The position numbers were made by a program, and so were the translations under genes. From Chitinimonas taiwanensis DSM 18899 (GTDB taxonomy: Bacteria; Pseudomonadota; Gammaproteobacteria; Burkholderiales; Chitinimonadaceae), in contig NZ_FPKR01000009.1 of assembly GCF_900119825.1 (NCBI RefSeq), forward strand, positions 147,758 to 211,757: DNA of 64,000 nucleotides, in the 5' to 3' direction. The first letter of the stretch is position 1. Each line of letters starts with the position of its first letter. The notes under the pieces were generated by a model. The model ran no database searches. It saw only the letters and a list, made by a program, of their open reading frames with translations, and had not been told where the DNA came from. Below are positions 27,117-36,945 of this stretch, piece after piece.

Positions 27117-30100
27117 TTAGTTAAGGCCCTCGACCGGGAACAGGGTTGCGACCCTGGGCTGGCCGAAATTGGCCAGATTGAGGTCAAAGTTGCCCCCGCC
27201 ACCAGCCGCATCCAGCGCCTTGATGATGGCCTCATGTTCCGCCTGCATCTGAGCTGCCGGCAGGGCCGAATCGCGCACCAGCACGGCATCGTCCATGCCC
27301 ACCGCCGCAGCAGCAAAAGTAGTCAGCGCTGCCGCTTCGGCCGCGGGCAACTGGCCATCGATGAATTTCACCGTCAGCTCACGTAAGAGCTTGGGTGAGA
27401 TGGGCGTGGTCAACTCAACCCAGGCTTTCGTGTCCTTCGCCTTCAGCTGCGCCTGTACGCGTGCATAGATCTCCTGCTGGACGAGGATGACGCGATGCAA
27501 GGTGACCACGGGCTCAGTCGGTATTTTTCCACCTGTCACCAACAACATGCCGCCATCAAACTGGCTGTCGTCGAGCGGACCGGGCGCGCGCGGTAGGGCG
27601 TGGATGGTGTCGCGTTGCGGTGGCTGCAGCAGACCATCCAGCCAGCCGACCAGGCGGCGCAGCCGGTAGTGGTTCTGCCAGCCTTGGCCAGTACGCGGCG
27701 CGCTTTCCCATACCCGGCCCAGCAGCACATTCGGCGCCGGCTTGGCCTTCTTCCAGTCGGCCCGCACGCTTTGCTGCAGCTCGATCGGCGTCTGCGATTC
27801 GTCCAGGTAGTGCAGGATATTGACGCGCTTGAACTTGTAGCCCTTCAGCGCCGCCACATCGTTCTGATCTATCGCCTCGCTCAGTGCCGCCAGCTGGCCC
27901 AGGTCCTCCAGCTGCAGATGCCAGGTCTGGAACGCTTCCACCGTGCTGGCCGGTGCCGCGGTGCAACAGCTATCGCAGCTGCTGTGGCGGCGGCGCCGGA
28001 ACATCACCCAGGGCTCGCTGGCGCGCACCAACAAGGGGCCGCTGGCCTGCACATTCGGAAACAACCTGGCCTTGGCGCGGGCCAGGAAGGCCGGGTTGGC
28101 GGTGTAATCGGCCAGGGTGGCAATCGCATTCAGCGCATCGAGGCGCAGCGGGCTCTCGGCTGCCGGCAGTGCCGCCATCTCGCGCAGGGTCAGGATGGGG
28201 GCGAATACACCATCCTCATCCAGCATGCGCTGCTGGCCAGCCGTGTAGCCACTCGCGTAATGCGTGGCCTGGTACTGCTCACGCGCGGCCAGACGGCGGC
28301 GCAGACCCACTTCGGCCAGACGGGGCTGGCCACCCCAGTTTGCCTCGCCGCGCAGACCCAAGCGCTGCACGGCCGGCAGATCGATCTCTATCCATACCCG
28401 GCCCTGGCCAGCATCGCCCTGGCGGAACAGCAGCACGGCCAGCGTGATCGGCTGGTCGGGTTCATCATCCGGGTCGGCCTCGCCCTGCTTGAAGGCCAGC
28501 ATCTGCGGGAACAGGCTCAGTTCGCCCGCCACCGCATCCACATCGGCCGCGGCACGGAACACGCTTTCTATGCGCAGACGCGCTGGCCCCTGCAGCGTGT
28601 AGCCGAATACCCGTTCCTGCTGCTCCAGGGTCAGCGACATGCCCAGCCTGGCCTCGAAATCACCGCCGACGATCTCGCCCTCGCGGCGCGCAAACGGGTC
28701 GCTATCGATATCGAGGCCCAGGTAGAAGCCGGGCAGGCCGGCACACATCTCGATCTGGCCGTCGGCGCCGCCAGCCGTGCTGCCCTTGGGCGCGGCCACG
28801 CTGCGGCTGAACAGCACTTTCTGCTGGCAGATCAGCGTGAATTCGGCGCCGCCATTGTCCTTGCACCGGCTACGTGCCAGCCCGCTCAGGCCGGTTTGGG
28901 TATCCACGGCCTCGGCCTGGCTGGCCATGCTCTGCATGCGTTTGCTGTAGATCGGTGCGGCACCGGCCGCTTCCTTCAGCTCGCCGTTCAGCGCGCTCGC
29001 GGCCTTGTCCACCTTGAAGGCATCCATGAACTTGAGGTCGATATCGGCGAACCAGTACAGGCCATCGGCCTGACCCTGGGCGGCTAGCACCTCGCCATTC
29101 GGCACGAAGATCTCCACCTCTTCCTTCTGGTTCGGGTTATCCAGCCCGCGGGTGAGCGAGATGCGCTCCATATGCTGGGCGGCTTCCACCTCGTGCGGGA
29201 TGAAATCGGGCCGCGCGGCACAGAAGTGCAGCAGCACGCCTTCGCCGAACATGCGTTGCAGCTGCTCGTTCACCGGCTGCTTGCCAGGCTGCACGGGCAG
29301 ATAGCCGGCCGGCGGCAACTCGACGAAACCCGCGCCGAGCAGCATGCGCTGCTTGGGCAGCGCCATGCCGGCCTCATTGCCATCGCCAAGCTGCTCGGCC
29401 AGGTGGCCAAGTTGCTTATCGCTTTGCTTGAGCTTCTTCAGCGCGCTGTCGATCTTCACCGACTCCTCGCCCAGCATGCTCAGTATCTGCTGGTTGCCCT
29501 CGGCATAGTGCTGGCGCGCTAGTTCAAGCTGGCGGCGCGTGTCGAGCAGCAGTTCGCGCAGGCGCCGACAGTCGTCGTCCAAGGGGTCGAAGTCGCCGCT
29601 CTCGGGTTTGAACACGCCCGATAACTGGCACTGGAACTGCAATATCTGGGCAAGGAAGACATTCCATGGCCGCATGCGCATGCGCCCCTGCCAGTAACCG
29701 CGCGCCTGGCTGTCCATGCGCTCGCGCCGCGCGCTCCAGGCATCGATGAAGCGGATGCTGTCGCCCTGACGCGCCAGCAGGCCAATCGGCACTTCATCCC
29801 AGTTGTACAGGCTGGCCGGATTGCACCAGAGCGGGCCGGACAGACCGCTGGCCGACAGCAGCGAGGCGCGCAGCCAGGGTTCGGCCTTGAAATAGGCCGA
29901 GGCGAGCCGGTTGCGCTCGTGGATGGCCGCCAGGGGCTGGCTGCTGCTGGTGGGCAGCGGCAGGCTGAATGGGCGCAGGCGCAGCACCAGGCCCTCGCGC
30001 CAGTAGGGGCGCTGGGTATCGGTCACGCAGGCGTCCTCGCACAGCTTGCCATACACCTCCTCATTGCCGCACAGGCCCTGCAGCGGCCCGACGGTGATCT

Positions 30101-30530
30101 CGTAATAGGTTTCGCCCGCGCTGCCCTCGTCGCCCGGCCCCGCGCTGCAGTCGCAGTCGGCAAAGTCATCCTGACCATGCGTGGGGGCGGGCTGGGCCGC
30201 AGCAATCAGCTCGGCCAGGCTGGCGCTGAAACCCTGGTTAAGCAGCACGGTGCTGCCGGTGGGCGTAATGGCGAGGCCGGGGCTGAGCGCCAGCTGGCCC
30301 TGGGCCAGGCTAATGCCCAGCCCATGCACGACGCCCCAGCCGCCGGCCAGATTGCTCAGCTGCACGAGCTTGCGGTGGTAGTCCTGCTCCAGGGTCAGCG
30401 CATCGGCGCGCAGGAACTTGCCATCGAAATAGTGCAGCCGGGTCAGCGGCGTGCCTTGTTCGATGCGGGCGACGCCATCCTGCACGCCAGCGGCGGCCGC
30501 GAGGGCCTGGGTATCCTTGTCGTTGGGCAT
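27117..30530 (-). CDS. Large eCIS-associated protein with YFDGKFL-type N-terminal domain
   Basis: The 1137-residue protein begins with RLHYFDGKFLRADALTLEQ and GWGVVHGLGISL, a motif shared with the protein encoded just upstream (30533-31825) and seen in uncharacterised proteins of contractile injection loci. The rest is large and mixed; it has a coiled-coil-like stretch near residues 335-385 and a cysteine cluster SSCDSCC near residue 850. It starts two bases after the stop of the neighbouring gene, so the two are co-expressed. A structural or cargo-loading role is possible; function unknown. Confidence 0.7.
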   Translation of the reverse strand: MPNDKDTQALAAAAGVQDGVARIEQGTPLTRLHYFDGKFLRADALTLEQDYHRKLVQLSNLAGGWGVVHGLGISLAQGQLALSPGLAITPTGSTVLLNQGFSASLAELIAAAQPAPTHGQDDFADCDCSAGPGDEGSAGETYYEITVGPLQGLCGNEEVYGKLCEDACVTDTQRPYWREGLVLRLRPFSLPLPTSSSQPLAAIHERNRLASAYFKAEPWLRASLLSASGLSGPLWCNPASLYNWDEVPIGLLARQGDSIRFIDAWSARRERMDSQARGYWQGRMRMRPWNVFLAQILQFQCQLSGVFKPESGDFDPLDDDCRRLRELLLDTRRQLELARQHYAEGNQQILSMLGEESVKIDSALKKLKQSDKQLGHLAEQLGDGNEAGMALPKQRMLLGAGFVELPPAGYLPVQPGKQPVNEQLQRMFGEGVLLHFCAARPDFIPHEVEAAQHMERISLTRGLDNPNQKEEVEIFVPNGEVLAAQGQADGLYWFADIDLKFMDAFKVDKAASALNGELKEAAGAAPIYSKRMQSMASQAEAVDTQTGLSGLARSRCKDNGGAEFTLICQQKVLFSRSVAAPKGSTAGGADGQIEMCAGLPGFYLGLDIDSDPFARREGEIVGGDFEARLGMSLTLEQQERVFGYTLQGPARLRIESVFRAAADVDAVAGELSLFPQMLAFKQGEADPDDEPDQPITLAVLLFRQGDAGQGRVWIEIDLPAVQRLGLRGEANWGGQPRLAEVGLRRRLAAREQYQATHYASGYTAGQQRMLDEDGVFAPILTLREMAALPAAESPLRLDALNAIATLADYTANPAFLARAKARLFPNVQASGPLLVRASEPWVMFRRRRHSSCDSCCTAAPASTVEAFQTWHLQLEDLGQLAALSEAIDQNDVAALKGYKFKRVNILHYLDESQTPIELQQSVRADWKKAKPAPNVLLGRVWESAPRTGQGWQNHYRLRRLVGWLDGLLQPPQRDTIHALPRAPGPLDDSQFDGGMLLVTGGKIPTEPVVTLHRVILVQQEIYARVQAQLKAKDTKAWVELTTPISPKLLRELTVKFIDGQLPAAEAAALTTFAAAAVGMDDAVLVRDSALPAAQMQAEHEAIIKALDAAGGGGNFDLNLANFGQPRVATLFPVEGLN

Positions 30531-30532
30531 GG

Positions 30533-31825
30533 TCAGCTCCCGGCAATCTGGTTGGAAATATCCAGACCATCCTGGTCTGGGCTAGGGGCGCCGGCTGGCA
30601 GCAGATTGGCGCCCAGCAGCGGTGTGGTGCCGCTGCCGCGCACGGTGACGCGGATCAGGCTGGCATCGGCCGGCACGGGGGCGCTCAGATTCAACGTCAC
30701 GCGCCGGCTGGCTGGGCTGTAACTGGGTGGATCGCTATAGGCGAGCGGGCTCCAGCCTGCCGGGCCAAAGGCCTGCACGCTGAAGACGCTGCTGCTCACG
30801 CTGGCGGCGGCCAGGTCCTGGTCGAAGTCCAAACGCAGACTGGTGCCGCTGCGGCTGAGCCCGCCCGGCTTCAACCTTGGTCCGCCCAGGGGGATGCCAG
30901 GTGCAGCCACGCCGGGTCGCAGCAAGGCGGCTTGCAGCAGTTGGCTGGGCAGCAGGCTAGGGCGCTGGTCGATATCGGGCGCGGCCGCCAGGCTGCTTTG
31001 CCAGCCTTGCGCATCCTTAAACAGATGCAGGCCATGCAAGCGGGCCAATACCAGGCAACCCGGGTCATCATCGGCCAGGGCATCCAGTGGGTCGGCAGTG
31101 TGGGCCGTGGCGCGCGCCAGCACTGCCTGCCACAGCGCAGCCTCGGCCGGCGCGCGTTCGTCCGGGGGCAGGGCAGCGATATCGGCCTGGGCGGTGCTCA
31201 GCCAGCTATCGGCCGGCTCGGGCGCGGCCAGCCCCAGCAGCACGCGCAACAGCCGATAGGGCGGGGCGCTGGCGGCGGCCGCGGGCTGGGCACGGCGCAG
31301 GCTCAGGCTCGGTGCTTCGCAGATGCGTGAATAGGCGATGCCGGGCTGATTGTCGCCCGCGCAGGGGTCGGCAATCGCGGGCACCGGGCGCGACAGGCAG
31401 CTGGCGTAGCAAAGCACCACCTCCAGGTCGAGCGTGACATCGTCCAGATTGGGCAGCTCGGCAAACGCATCGTCGCCGCGATGCTTGTCCCACCAGGCCG
31501 GCAGACTCAGGCACTGGGCGGCATCCAGGGCCAGATCGCGCCCGCGCCTATCCACTGCCAGGCCGGGCAGCACCTTCAGTTCCTGCTTGGCCGCATCGTG
31601 TTCGACCGCGTAGCCATACACCACGCCATAGCCATGCAAGGCACGCTGGTGGCGGCGCGCATGACCGAGGTGAAAGCCCTGCTCAGCGCGAAAGTCCTCC
31701 ACCCCCAGCAACATGCCGAAGTGGTAGTGGATGGCGCAGTCGGGCGCATCGGGCAGGCTGCCAGCGCAGCTGTCACAGCTGCCGCCGCAGGCGCAACCAG
31801 AGGCTGTGATTTCGGCTGATCCCAT
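30533..31825 (-). CDS. eCIS-associated protein with Cys-rich N-terminus
   Basis: The 430-residue product has an N-terminal cysteine cluster (SGCACGGSCDSCAG) and then YHFGMLLGVEDFRAEQGF and RRHQRALHGYGVVYGYAV, which aligns by eye with the N-terminal motif of the downstream 1137-residue protein. The C-terminal 130 residues look like a beta-sandwich (TSLRLDFDQDLAAASVSSSV, PVPADASLIRVTV), similar in style to Ig-like or Big-type adhesion domains. It may be a surface or fibre-like component, but no established name can be given. Confidence 0.65.
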   Translation of the reverse strand: MGSAEITASGCACGGSCDSCAGSLPDAPDCAIHYHFGMLLGVEDFRAEQGFHLGHARRHQRALHGYGVVYGYAVEHDAAKQELKVLPGLAVDRRGRDLALDAAQCLSLPAWWDKHRGDDAFAELPNLDDVTLDLEVVLCYASCLSRPVPAIADPCAGDNQPGIAYSRICEAPSLSLRRAQPAAAASAPPYRLLRVLLGLAAPEPADSWLSTAQADIAALPPDERAPAEAALWQAVLARATAHTADPLDALADDDPGCLVLARLHGLHLFKDAQGWQSSLAAAPDIDQRPSLLPSQLLQAALLRPGVAAPGIPLGGPRLKPGGLSRSGTSLRLDFDQDLAAASVSSSVFSVQAFGPAGWSPLAYSDPPSYSPASRRVTLNLSAPVPADASLIRVTVRGSGTTPLLGANLLPAGAPSPDQDGLDISNQIAGS

Positions 31826-31871
31826 CGCGTGCTCTCCTTAAGCCAGACCCGGTTTGGGTCTCAGTCATGCA

Positions 31872-33248
31872 TCAAACAGGTGCAATAAAGCGTAGGGCAG
31901 CCCTTTGCCGGCCAGACAGCAGATCCATGCCGGCTCGGGCTTCGGCCTCGCGGCGCGCCAGCGCGTCGTGCAGCACGGCCAGCTGGCGCCGCTCCAGGCT
32001 GGCCGCATCCAGCGCCTCGGCCAGCGCTTTTTCCCCATTGCTGACCGCCGCTTTCAGATCGGTGATATTGCTGTCCTTGATGGCCTTCAGCGTGGCCAGC
32101 GCCGCATCGAGCTGTTCCAGACGCTCCCATACCGGCTCGGGCACGGCGGCGAACCAGCTTTCCAGCACGCCAGCCACGGCGGCCAGCGCGGTTTCAGCGC
32201 TATCGAGCTGGCCCTGGGCGGTATTGCGCGCGTCGAACAGCGGCTTGAGCGGTGGCAAGGCCTGCAGATCGGCCTCGCTGCTATCGGGCGCGGCAAAGCG
32301 TGCACTGAACAAGCCGGCCTGGTAGGCGTTCTCCGCCGCATCGCGCAGGCGGCGCTTGTCGTCGCAGGCCGCCAGTTTTTCCAGCGCCGCCTCGCGTGCC
32401 GCCAGCTGGGCCGGGTCGAACAGCTCGGCCTGTTGGGCGGCGCTCAGCGCCGAGCCGGCCAGACTGGCCAGTGCTTGCAGGCTGGCGCGCGCCTGATCGA
32501 TGCTCGGCTGGCTCTGGGCAAAGCGACCCAGCGCCGCCACCGCCAAGGCAAAGCTGGCCGCCAGGCGTGCCAGCTTGTCGGCCTTGCGGCCGCTGGCTTC
32601 CTGCCAGTCAGCGCTGGCGTCCTGTACGCCGGCGGCCAGCTCGGCCTGCCCAGTCTGGGCTGTGGCGGCCAGCGCGGCACGCAGGCGCGCCTGCTTGAGC
32701 AGGCTGCGGGCATCATTGGCATGGCTGGGCAGATCGGCCTCCACCTTGGCGCGGGCGGCCGTCTCCAGATCAGTCAGCGCCGCCTGGGCATTGGTTTTCA
32801 GGCCGCCCAGTGCCCCAGCCAGCCAGGGCTGACGTACGGCGCTGGCGGCTTCAGCCGCTTGCTTCTCCTGCTGGGCGGCGGCCAGCGCCTGTTCGGCCGC
32901 TGTCACGCCCACGGCCTGGGCCTGGCGCTGCTCGGCCAGGCGGCGCTGGGCCGCCGCATTGCGCACATGGCTGGCCGCGGCCTGGCGTGCGGCAATCAGC
33001 GCGGCGCGCATCTGGGCCAGCACGGGCGCGCTATCGGCCGGCAGCGCAATGGCCGCCAGCTGCTTGCGGCAGGCTTCAACCTTGTCCTTGGCCGCCTGCA
33101 GCGCGCTGGCGCTGGCGGCAAAGGCCGCGAGCGCAGCCTGCTCCTCGGTCTGGGTCTGGATCTGCTGCAGGCGGGCCGCGGCCAGGCTGGCTTGCTGCCG
33201 CGCCACTTCCTCGCTCCAGAAGCCATTCAGGGTGGTAGGGGTGGGCAT
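31872..33248 (-). CDS. Long alpha-helical coiled-coil protein of the eCIS cluster
   Basis: The 458-residue product is dominated by Ala, Gln, Leu, Glu and Lys in heptad-like order from residue 10 to the end, with few glycines or aromatics, so it should be an extended helical protein. No enzymatic motif was found. It lies between the AAA+ ATPase and the two YFDGKFL-type proteins. An assembly, tape-measure-like or cargo-chaperone role is conceivable. Composition alone makes homology hard to judge. Confidence 0.65.
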   Translation of the reverse strand: MPTPTTLNGFWSEEVARQQASLAAARLQQIQTQTEEQAALAAFAASASALQAAKDKVEACRKQLAAIALPADSAPVLAQMRAALIAARQAAASHVRNAAAQRRLAEQRQAQAVGVTAAEQALAAAQQEKQAAEAASAVRQPWLAGALGGLKTNAQAALTDLETAARAKVEADLPSHANDARSLLKQARLRAALAATAQTGQAELAAGVQDASADWQEASGRKADKLARLAASFALAVAALGRFAQSQPSIDQARASLQALASLAGSALSAAQQAELFDPAQLAAREAALEKLAACDDKRRLRDAAENAYQAGLFSARFAAPDSSEADLQALPPLKPLFDARNTAQGQLDSAETALAAVAGVLESWFAAVPEPVWERLEQLDAALATLKAIKDSNITDLKAAVSNGEKALAEALDAASLERRQLAVLHDALARREAEARAGMDLLSGRQRAALRFIAPV

Positions 33249-33329
33249 GCTTCCTCCTGCTATTGCTATCAGTTCAGGGCCGCAGCGCCTAGGGCGGGGC
33301 GGAACGTGGTGGCCTGGGTGGGCGAGCGC

Positions 33330-35417
33330 TCAGCCATGCTGGCGCCCCGCGGGAAAGCCGGGATGGGCACGCCCGGCCTTCTCGAATTCACGTGCAATCG
33401 CCGCCAGGAAATGCCGCTGGGCAATCTGCCCAGCGTCGGCGGCGGCTAGAAAAGCCGCGGCCAGCGTGGCATTGCGTATCTGCGCACCGCTGATGGCATA
33501 CCAGTCAGCAAGCTCAGCCAGGTCCACATCGGCTGCCAGCGGCGCATCAGCGGGCAGATGCAGGCGCCATAGCTGCAAGCGGGTGGCGAGGTCGGGCTCG
33601 GGAAACTCGACGATATGGTCAAAACGGCGCGTAAACGCCGCATCCAGATTGGCGCGCAGATTGGTGGTCAGCACCGCCACGCCCTCGAAACGCTCAAGGC
33701 GTTGCAAGAGGTAGGCGGTTTCCAGGTTCGCATAGCGGTCATGCGCATCGCCGCCCTCGCTGCGCCGGCCGAACAGCGCATCGGCCTCATCGAACAGCAG
33801 CAGTGCGCGCGCGTGCTCGGCCACTTCAAACACGGCCGCCAGGTTCTTCTCGGTCTCGCCTATCCATTTCGAGACCAGGCTGGCGATATCGACCACCAAG
33901 AGGTCGATGCCCAGCGCCTTGGCCATGGCTTCGGCCGCCAGTGTCTTGCCGGTGCCGGGCGGGCCGTGGAACAGCAGCTTGAGCCCACGCCGCCCGGCGC
34001 GGCCCTGGGCAAAGCCCCAGTCGTCCAGCACGGTAATCTGCTGGTGCACGCGGCGCACCGCCTGTTCCAGTTGAGCCAGGCCTTGGCTAGGTAGCAGCAG
34101 GCTTTGCCAGGCGGCTTGCGGCTGCACGCGCTGCACGCCGGGCCGATTACGCCAGGCCACGCGTGCGCGCAGGCTGTCGGCCACATCATCCAAATCCAGT
34201 GCGCGTGCCTCGATGCGCTGGCGCAGTGCCAGATCATCGGCAATGCCGCGCGCCTCATCCGGTTCCAGGGGGTAGCGGGCGGCCAAAAGGCCGGCGCGGT
34301 TGGCCAGATTGGGCAGCAGGCTCGCCCACATCGCGCGCCGCGCGGTGGCCGGCAGCGCCTCCACGCGCAGGGTCAGCAGCGGCAGCGCGAAGCTGGGCAG
34401 CGCCTGCTCGGCACGTGCGTCGAGCAGCAGCGGCAAGCGCCAGTACAGGCGCTTGCCGCCAGGTGGTGGTGCGCTGTCCTCGCCATCCCCCAGGGCCAGC
34501 CAGGGCACGGCCGCATGAGCGAGCGCGGCGCAGCACTGATCACGCAGTTGGGCCTCGGCCTGTTCGGGCACCTGAATGGGCAGGCGGCCATACAGGGCTG
34601 CCACGCGCGCCGCGCCCAGCAACGCCCGCGCCCGCGTGTGGCGCATCGCCTCATTACTGCCCAGCAGGGCAATCACGCAGGCCTCGCCGCGCGCCAGGGC
34701 GGCAATCGCGCGCTGGCTATCGGGCTGGGCCAACCAGTCTTGCAGACCCGGCACTTCGCGAAAACCGGGCAGCAGCTCGGCCTGGGCCAGGCGGGGCGGA
34801 TTGCCGAGCAAGGCCTCGCACAGCGCGGGGCCCGGGCGCAGCAGCCGGCCATGCCAGGGGCCGTCACCCTCCAGGCGCAGCAGGCCCAGGCTGGCCAGCG
34901 GCGTGTCATGCAACAGGCTGTCCAGCCGGTCACGCAGGCCGGCATCGGCCGGGTTTTCCGCTTCCAGCCAGCTCAGGGCCAGGGTCACGCTGGCATAGGG
35001 CTGGCCGCTCGGGTGCAGCTCGCGCAACAGGCTGGCATAGCCCTCGTGCAGCTCTGGCAGGCAGGCCAAGAGGCTCAGGTCGCTGATCAACGCAGCCTCA
35101 TCGGCATTAGCGGCCAGTGCACGCAGGCGAGCAAGTGGGTGCTCCAGGTCAGCGCGCTGCAGCTCGGCTAGTTGCGCGCGCCATTGCGTGATCTCGGACA
35201 GTGCCAAGCCCTGTGCCGCCGCATGGCGGCGCACGAACTGCAAGGCGGCGGGCAGACCGCCACTGGCCGCTTCTGCCGCCGGATCAAGCTGGGCAAGCAG
35301 GCCTTCGCGCGCAGCCACGGTCTGGGCCAGGCGTAGGGCCACCGCCGCGGCGGCTAGGCGGGTGCGGGTGCGTAGACCTTGCTGGCTGGCCAGCTGGCTG
35401 GAGACGCGGTCATTCAT
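33330..35417 (-). CDS. eCIS AAA+ ATPase (Afp15/Pvc15-like)
   Basis: The 695-residue protein has a helical N-terminal half and a C-terminal AAA+ module: Walker A FHGPPGTGKTLAAEAMAKAL near residue 480, Walker B LLLFDEADALFGRR near 540, sensor NLRANLDAAFTRRFDHIVEF with arginine fingers. ATPases of this kind are universal in eCIS loci and are thought to help assembly or cargo loading. The ATG at 35417 overlaps the stop of the upstream tape-measure-family gene (ATGAATGA); the frame extends two codons further to a TTG that is less likely. Confidence 0.9.
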   Translation of the reverse strand: MNDRVSSQLASQQGLRTRTRLAAAAVALRLAQTVAAREGLLAQLDPAAEAASGGLPAALQFVRRHAAAQGLALSEITQWRAQLAELQRADLEHPLARLRALAANADEAALISDLSLLACLPELHEGYASLLRELHPSGQPYASVTLALSWLEAENPADAGLRDRLDSLLHDTPLASLGLLRLEGDGPWHGRLLRPGPALCEALLGNPPRLAQAELLPGFREVPGLQDWLAQPDSQRAIAALARGEACVIALLGSNEAMRHTRARALLGAARVAALYGRLPIQVPEQAEAQLRDQCCAALAHAAVPWLALGDGEDSAPPPGGKRLYWRLPLLLDARAEQALPSFALPLLTLRVEALPATARRAMWASLLPNLANRAGLLAARYPLEPDEARGIADDLALRQRIEARALDLDDVADSLRARVAWRNRPGVQRVQPQAAWQSLLLPSQGLAQLEQAVRRVHQQITVLDDWGFAQGRAGRRGLKLLFHGPPGTGKTLAAEAMAKALGIDLLVVDIASLVSKWIGETEKNLAAVFEVAEHARALLLFDEADALFGRRSEGGDAHDRYANLETAYLLQRLERFEGVAVLTTNLRANLDAAFTRRFDHIVEFPEPDLATRLQLWRLHLPADAPLAADVDLAELADWYAISGAQIRNATLAAAFLAAADAGQIAQRHFLAAIAREFEKAGRAHPGFPAGRQHG

Positions 35418-36945
35418 AGACAAAACTCAGCACGCAACCGAGCCAGGGCAGCCAGCCGGGATTGATATCGAGCGCGGCGCGCCGCACCGCGGTGTCCACG
35501 CTATCAAGCGGAAAATAGGCCTCAACCCAGGCCGTTTCGATGCGCAAACGCGTAGGACGCTGGCAGAGGGCAGGCAGCGCAATCGTAGGTAGCTCGCTGG
35601 CGAACCAGGCTTGCAGGCGGGTCCAGATCGGCTGCAGCGCAGTGTCGAGCGTCTGTACATCCAGCGGCTGCTCGGCCGTCTCCGGCCGCCAGCCCGCGCA
35701 GAACACGCGCAGCACCGGCTCATCCGGTGGCACGCCAAGCAGCGCGGTGGCCAGGTGCCAAAGGCGCTGCAGGACGACATCCTCGGGCTCGGCCGCGCCG
35801 GGCGCGCTGCTCGGCTCGAGCAGGCCGCAGGCCGGCAGCAGATTCAGCAGCAAGAGCAGGCCACCCCATTGGCTGTCGCACCATTCGGCGCCGTCGGGCA
35901 GCGGCGGCAAACTGGGTAGATCGACGCTGATGGCCGCGGGCGCATCGTCCAACATGGCTTCTGGCGCGGTACTGGCTGCGGGCACTGACTCCGCCGGCGC
36001 TATGGTTCTGACGAGATCGTGGGAGGCTTGCGCCGTAAGGGCGCTGCCGGCTTCTGCCCCGGCTCCGGAAGACAAGCCACTTGCGGCCCGCGCCGAGGCA
36101 CGGGCTGGCGCGCCCGATCGCGCCTCGGGCAGGACGGCCAGCCAAGCGCTGGCCACGCGCGCGGCCAATAGCGCATCCCGCCCAGCGGCATGCCTGGGCA
36201 GGCTGAGCGGCCAGGCCGCCGCGATATGCAGCAAGGCCAGCACGGCCTGTTGGCGCTGGGCCAACCAAGGATTGCGCTGACAGCAGGCTCGCAGTCGCAA
36301 GAGTAAGCGCTGCTCGGGCAGCGGCGGCAGCAGTGCCGGCAGGCGGCCCAGCGGGGGCAGCAAGGGGAGATAGGCCTCGGTCAGCGGGCAGGCGGCCAGC
36401 AGGGTTAGCCAAGCCTCGGCGGGCAGGCTGTGCAGCAGCGCGCTCAGCGCGCCGCTGCTGTCCTCAGCCTCGATCAGGCGGGCCAGTACTGGCCAGATCG
36501 CCTCGGGTTCGGCCAGCAGGGCCTGCACGGCAGCCAGTCTTTGCTGGGCGGGCGAGGTCTCGGCACTGCTCAACCAGCCGAGCTGACACCAGGCCCAATT
36601 GCGGCTGCCATCGCTGCAGGCGGCGCGATACAGCATATCGGCCAGCGCAGTGCGCCGATTCGGGTAGCGCAGCACCGAGTCGCCGCCTTCGCGCAGCGCA
36701 GTCTGCAAGGCACGCTGCAGGGCCGCTTGCCAGTCGCTGCGTGCCTCGAGCTCGCCGCGCTCGGCATCCCAGCGTAGCCGCAAGGCCAGATGGCGGATCA
36801 GCACGTATTCCTCGGGCGCGATGCCCAGTTCGAATTCGGCATCCATCTGCGCCAGGGCGGCATTCCAGCGCGCCAGCTTGTCGGCCGGCAGCGGGGTGCT
36901 ACTGCGATAGCGGTTGTGCCAGCGCGTAATCTGCACGGTATTCAT
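35410..36945 (-). CDS. Contractile injection system tape-measure-family protein
   Basis: The 511-residue protein lies directly before the AAA+ ATPase, the usual place of the CIS_TMP family. N-terminally it has the ELGIAPEEYVLIRHLALRL-type segment of that family, and near residue 360 the motif WCDSQWGGLLLLLNLLPACG, which is typical of these proteins. The middle (residues 290-350) is Ala/Ser/Pro-rich and variable. Its ATG overlaps the stop of the preceding gene (ATGA). Assignment rests on position plus these motifs; it would set or control the tube length if it acts as in the family name. Confidence 0.7.
   Translation of the reverse strand: MNTVQITRWHNRYRSSTPLPADKLARWNAALAQMDAEFELGIAPEEYVLIRHLALRLRWDAERGELEARSDWQAALQRALQTALREGGDSVLRYPNRRTALADMLYRAACSDGSRNWAWCQLGWLSSAETSPAQQRLAAVQALLAEPEAIWPVLARLIEAEDSSGALSALLHSLPAEAWLTLLAACPLTEAYLPLLPPLGRLPALLPPLPEQRLLLRLRACCQRNPWLAQRQQAVLALLHIAAAWPLSLPRHAAGRDALLAARVASAWLAVLPEARSGAPARASARAASGLSSGAGAEAGSALTAQASHDLVRTIAPAESVPAASTAPEAMLDDAPAAISVDLPSLPPLPDGAEWCDSQWGGLLLLLNLLPACGLLEPSSAPGAAEPEDVVLQRLWHLATALLGVPPDEPVLRVFCAGWRPETAEQPLDVQTLDTALQPIWTRLQAWFASELPTIALPALCQRPTRLRIETAWVEAYFPLDSVDTAVRRAALDINPGWLPWLGCVLSFVYE

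Noticed and set aside
24021..27386. Long plus-strand frames (557 and 536 codons) opposite the giant eCIS gene
   Set aside because: They are antisense to a gene with clear HELAH and HNH-like motifs and show no domain or ribosome site of their own.
31845..31861. AGACCC/GGGTCT hairpin between two eCIS genes as a terminator
   Set aside because: It has a short 6-bp stem and no T tract on the transcribed strand.
31905..33449. A 514-codon plus-strand frame opposite the coiled-coil gene
   Set aside because: The composition (Gly/Arg/Gln) reflects the Ala/Gln-rich opposite strand, with no independent signal.
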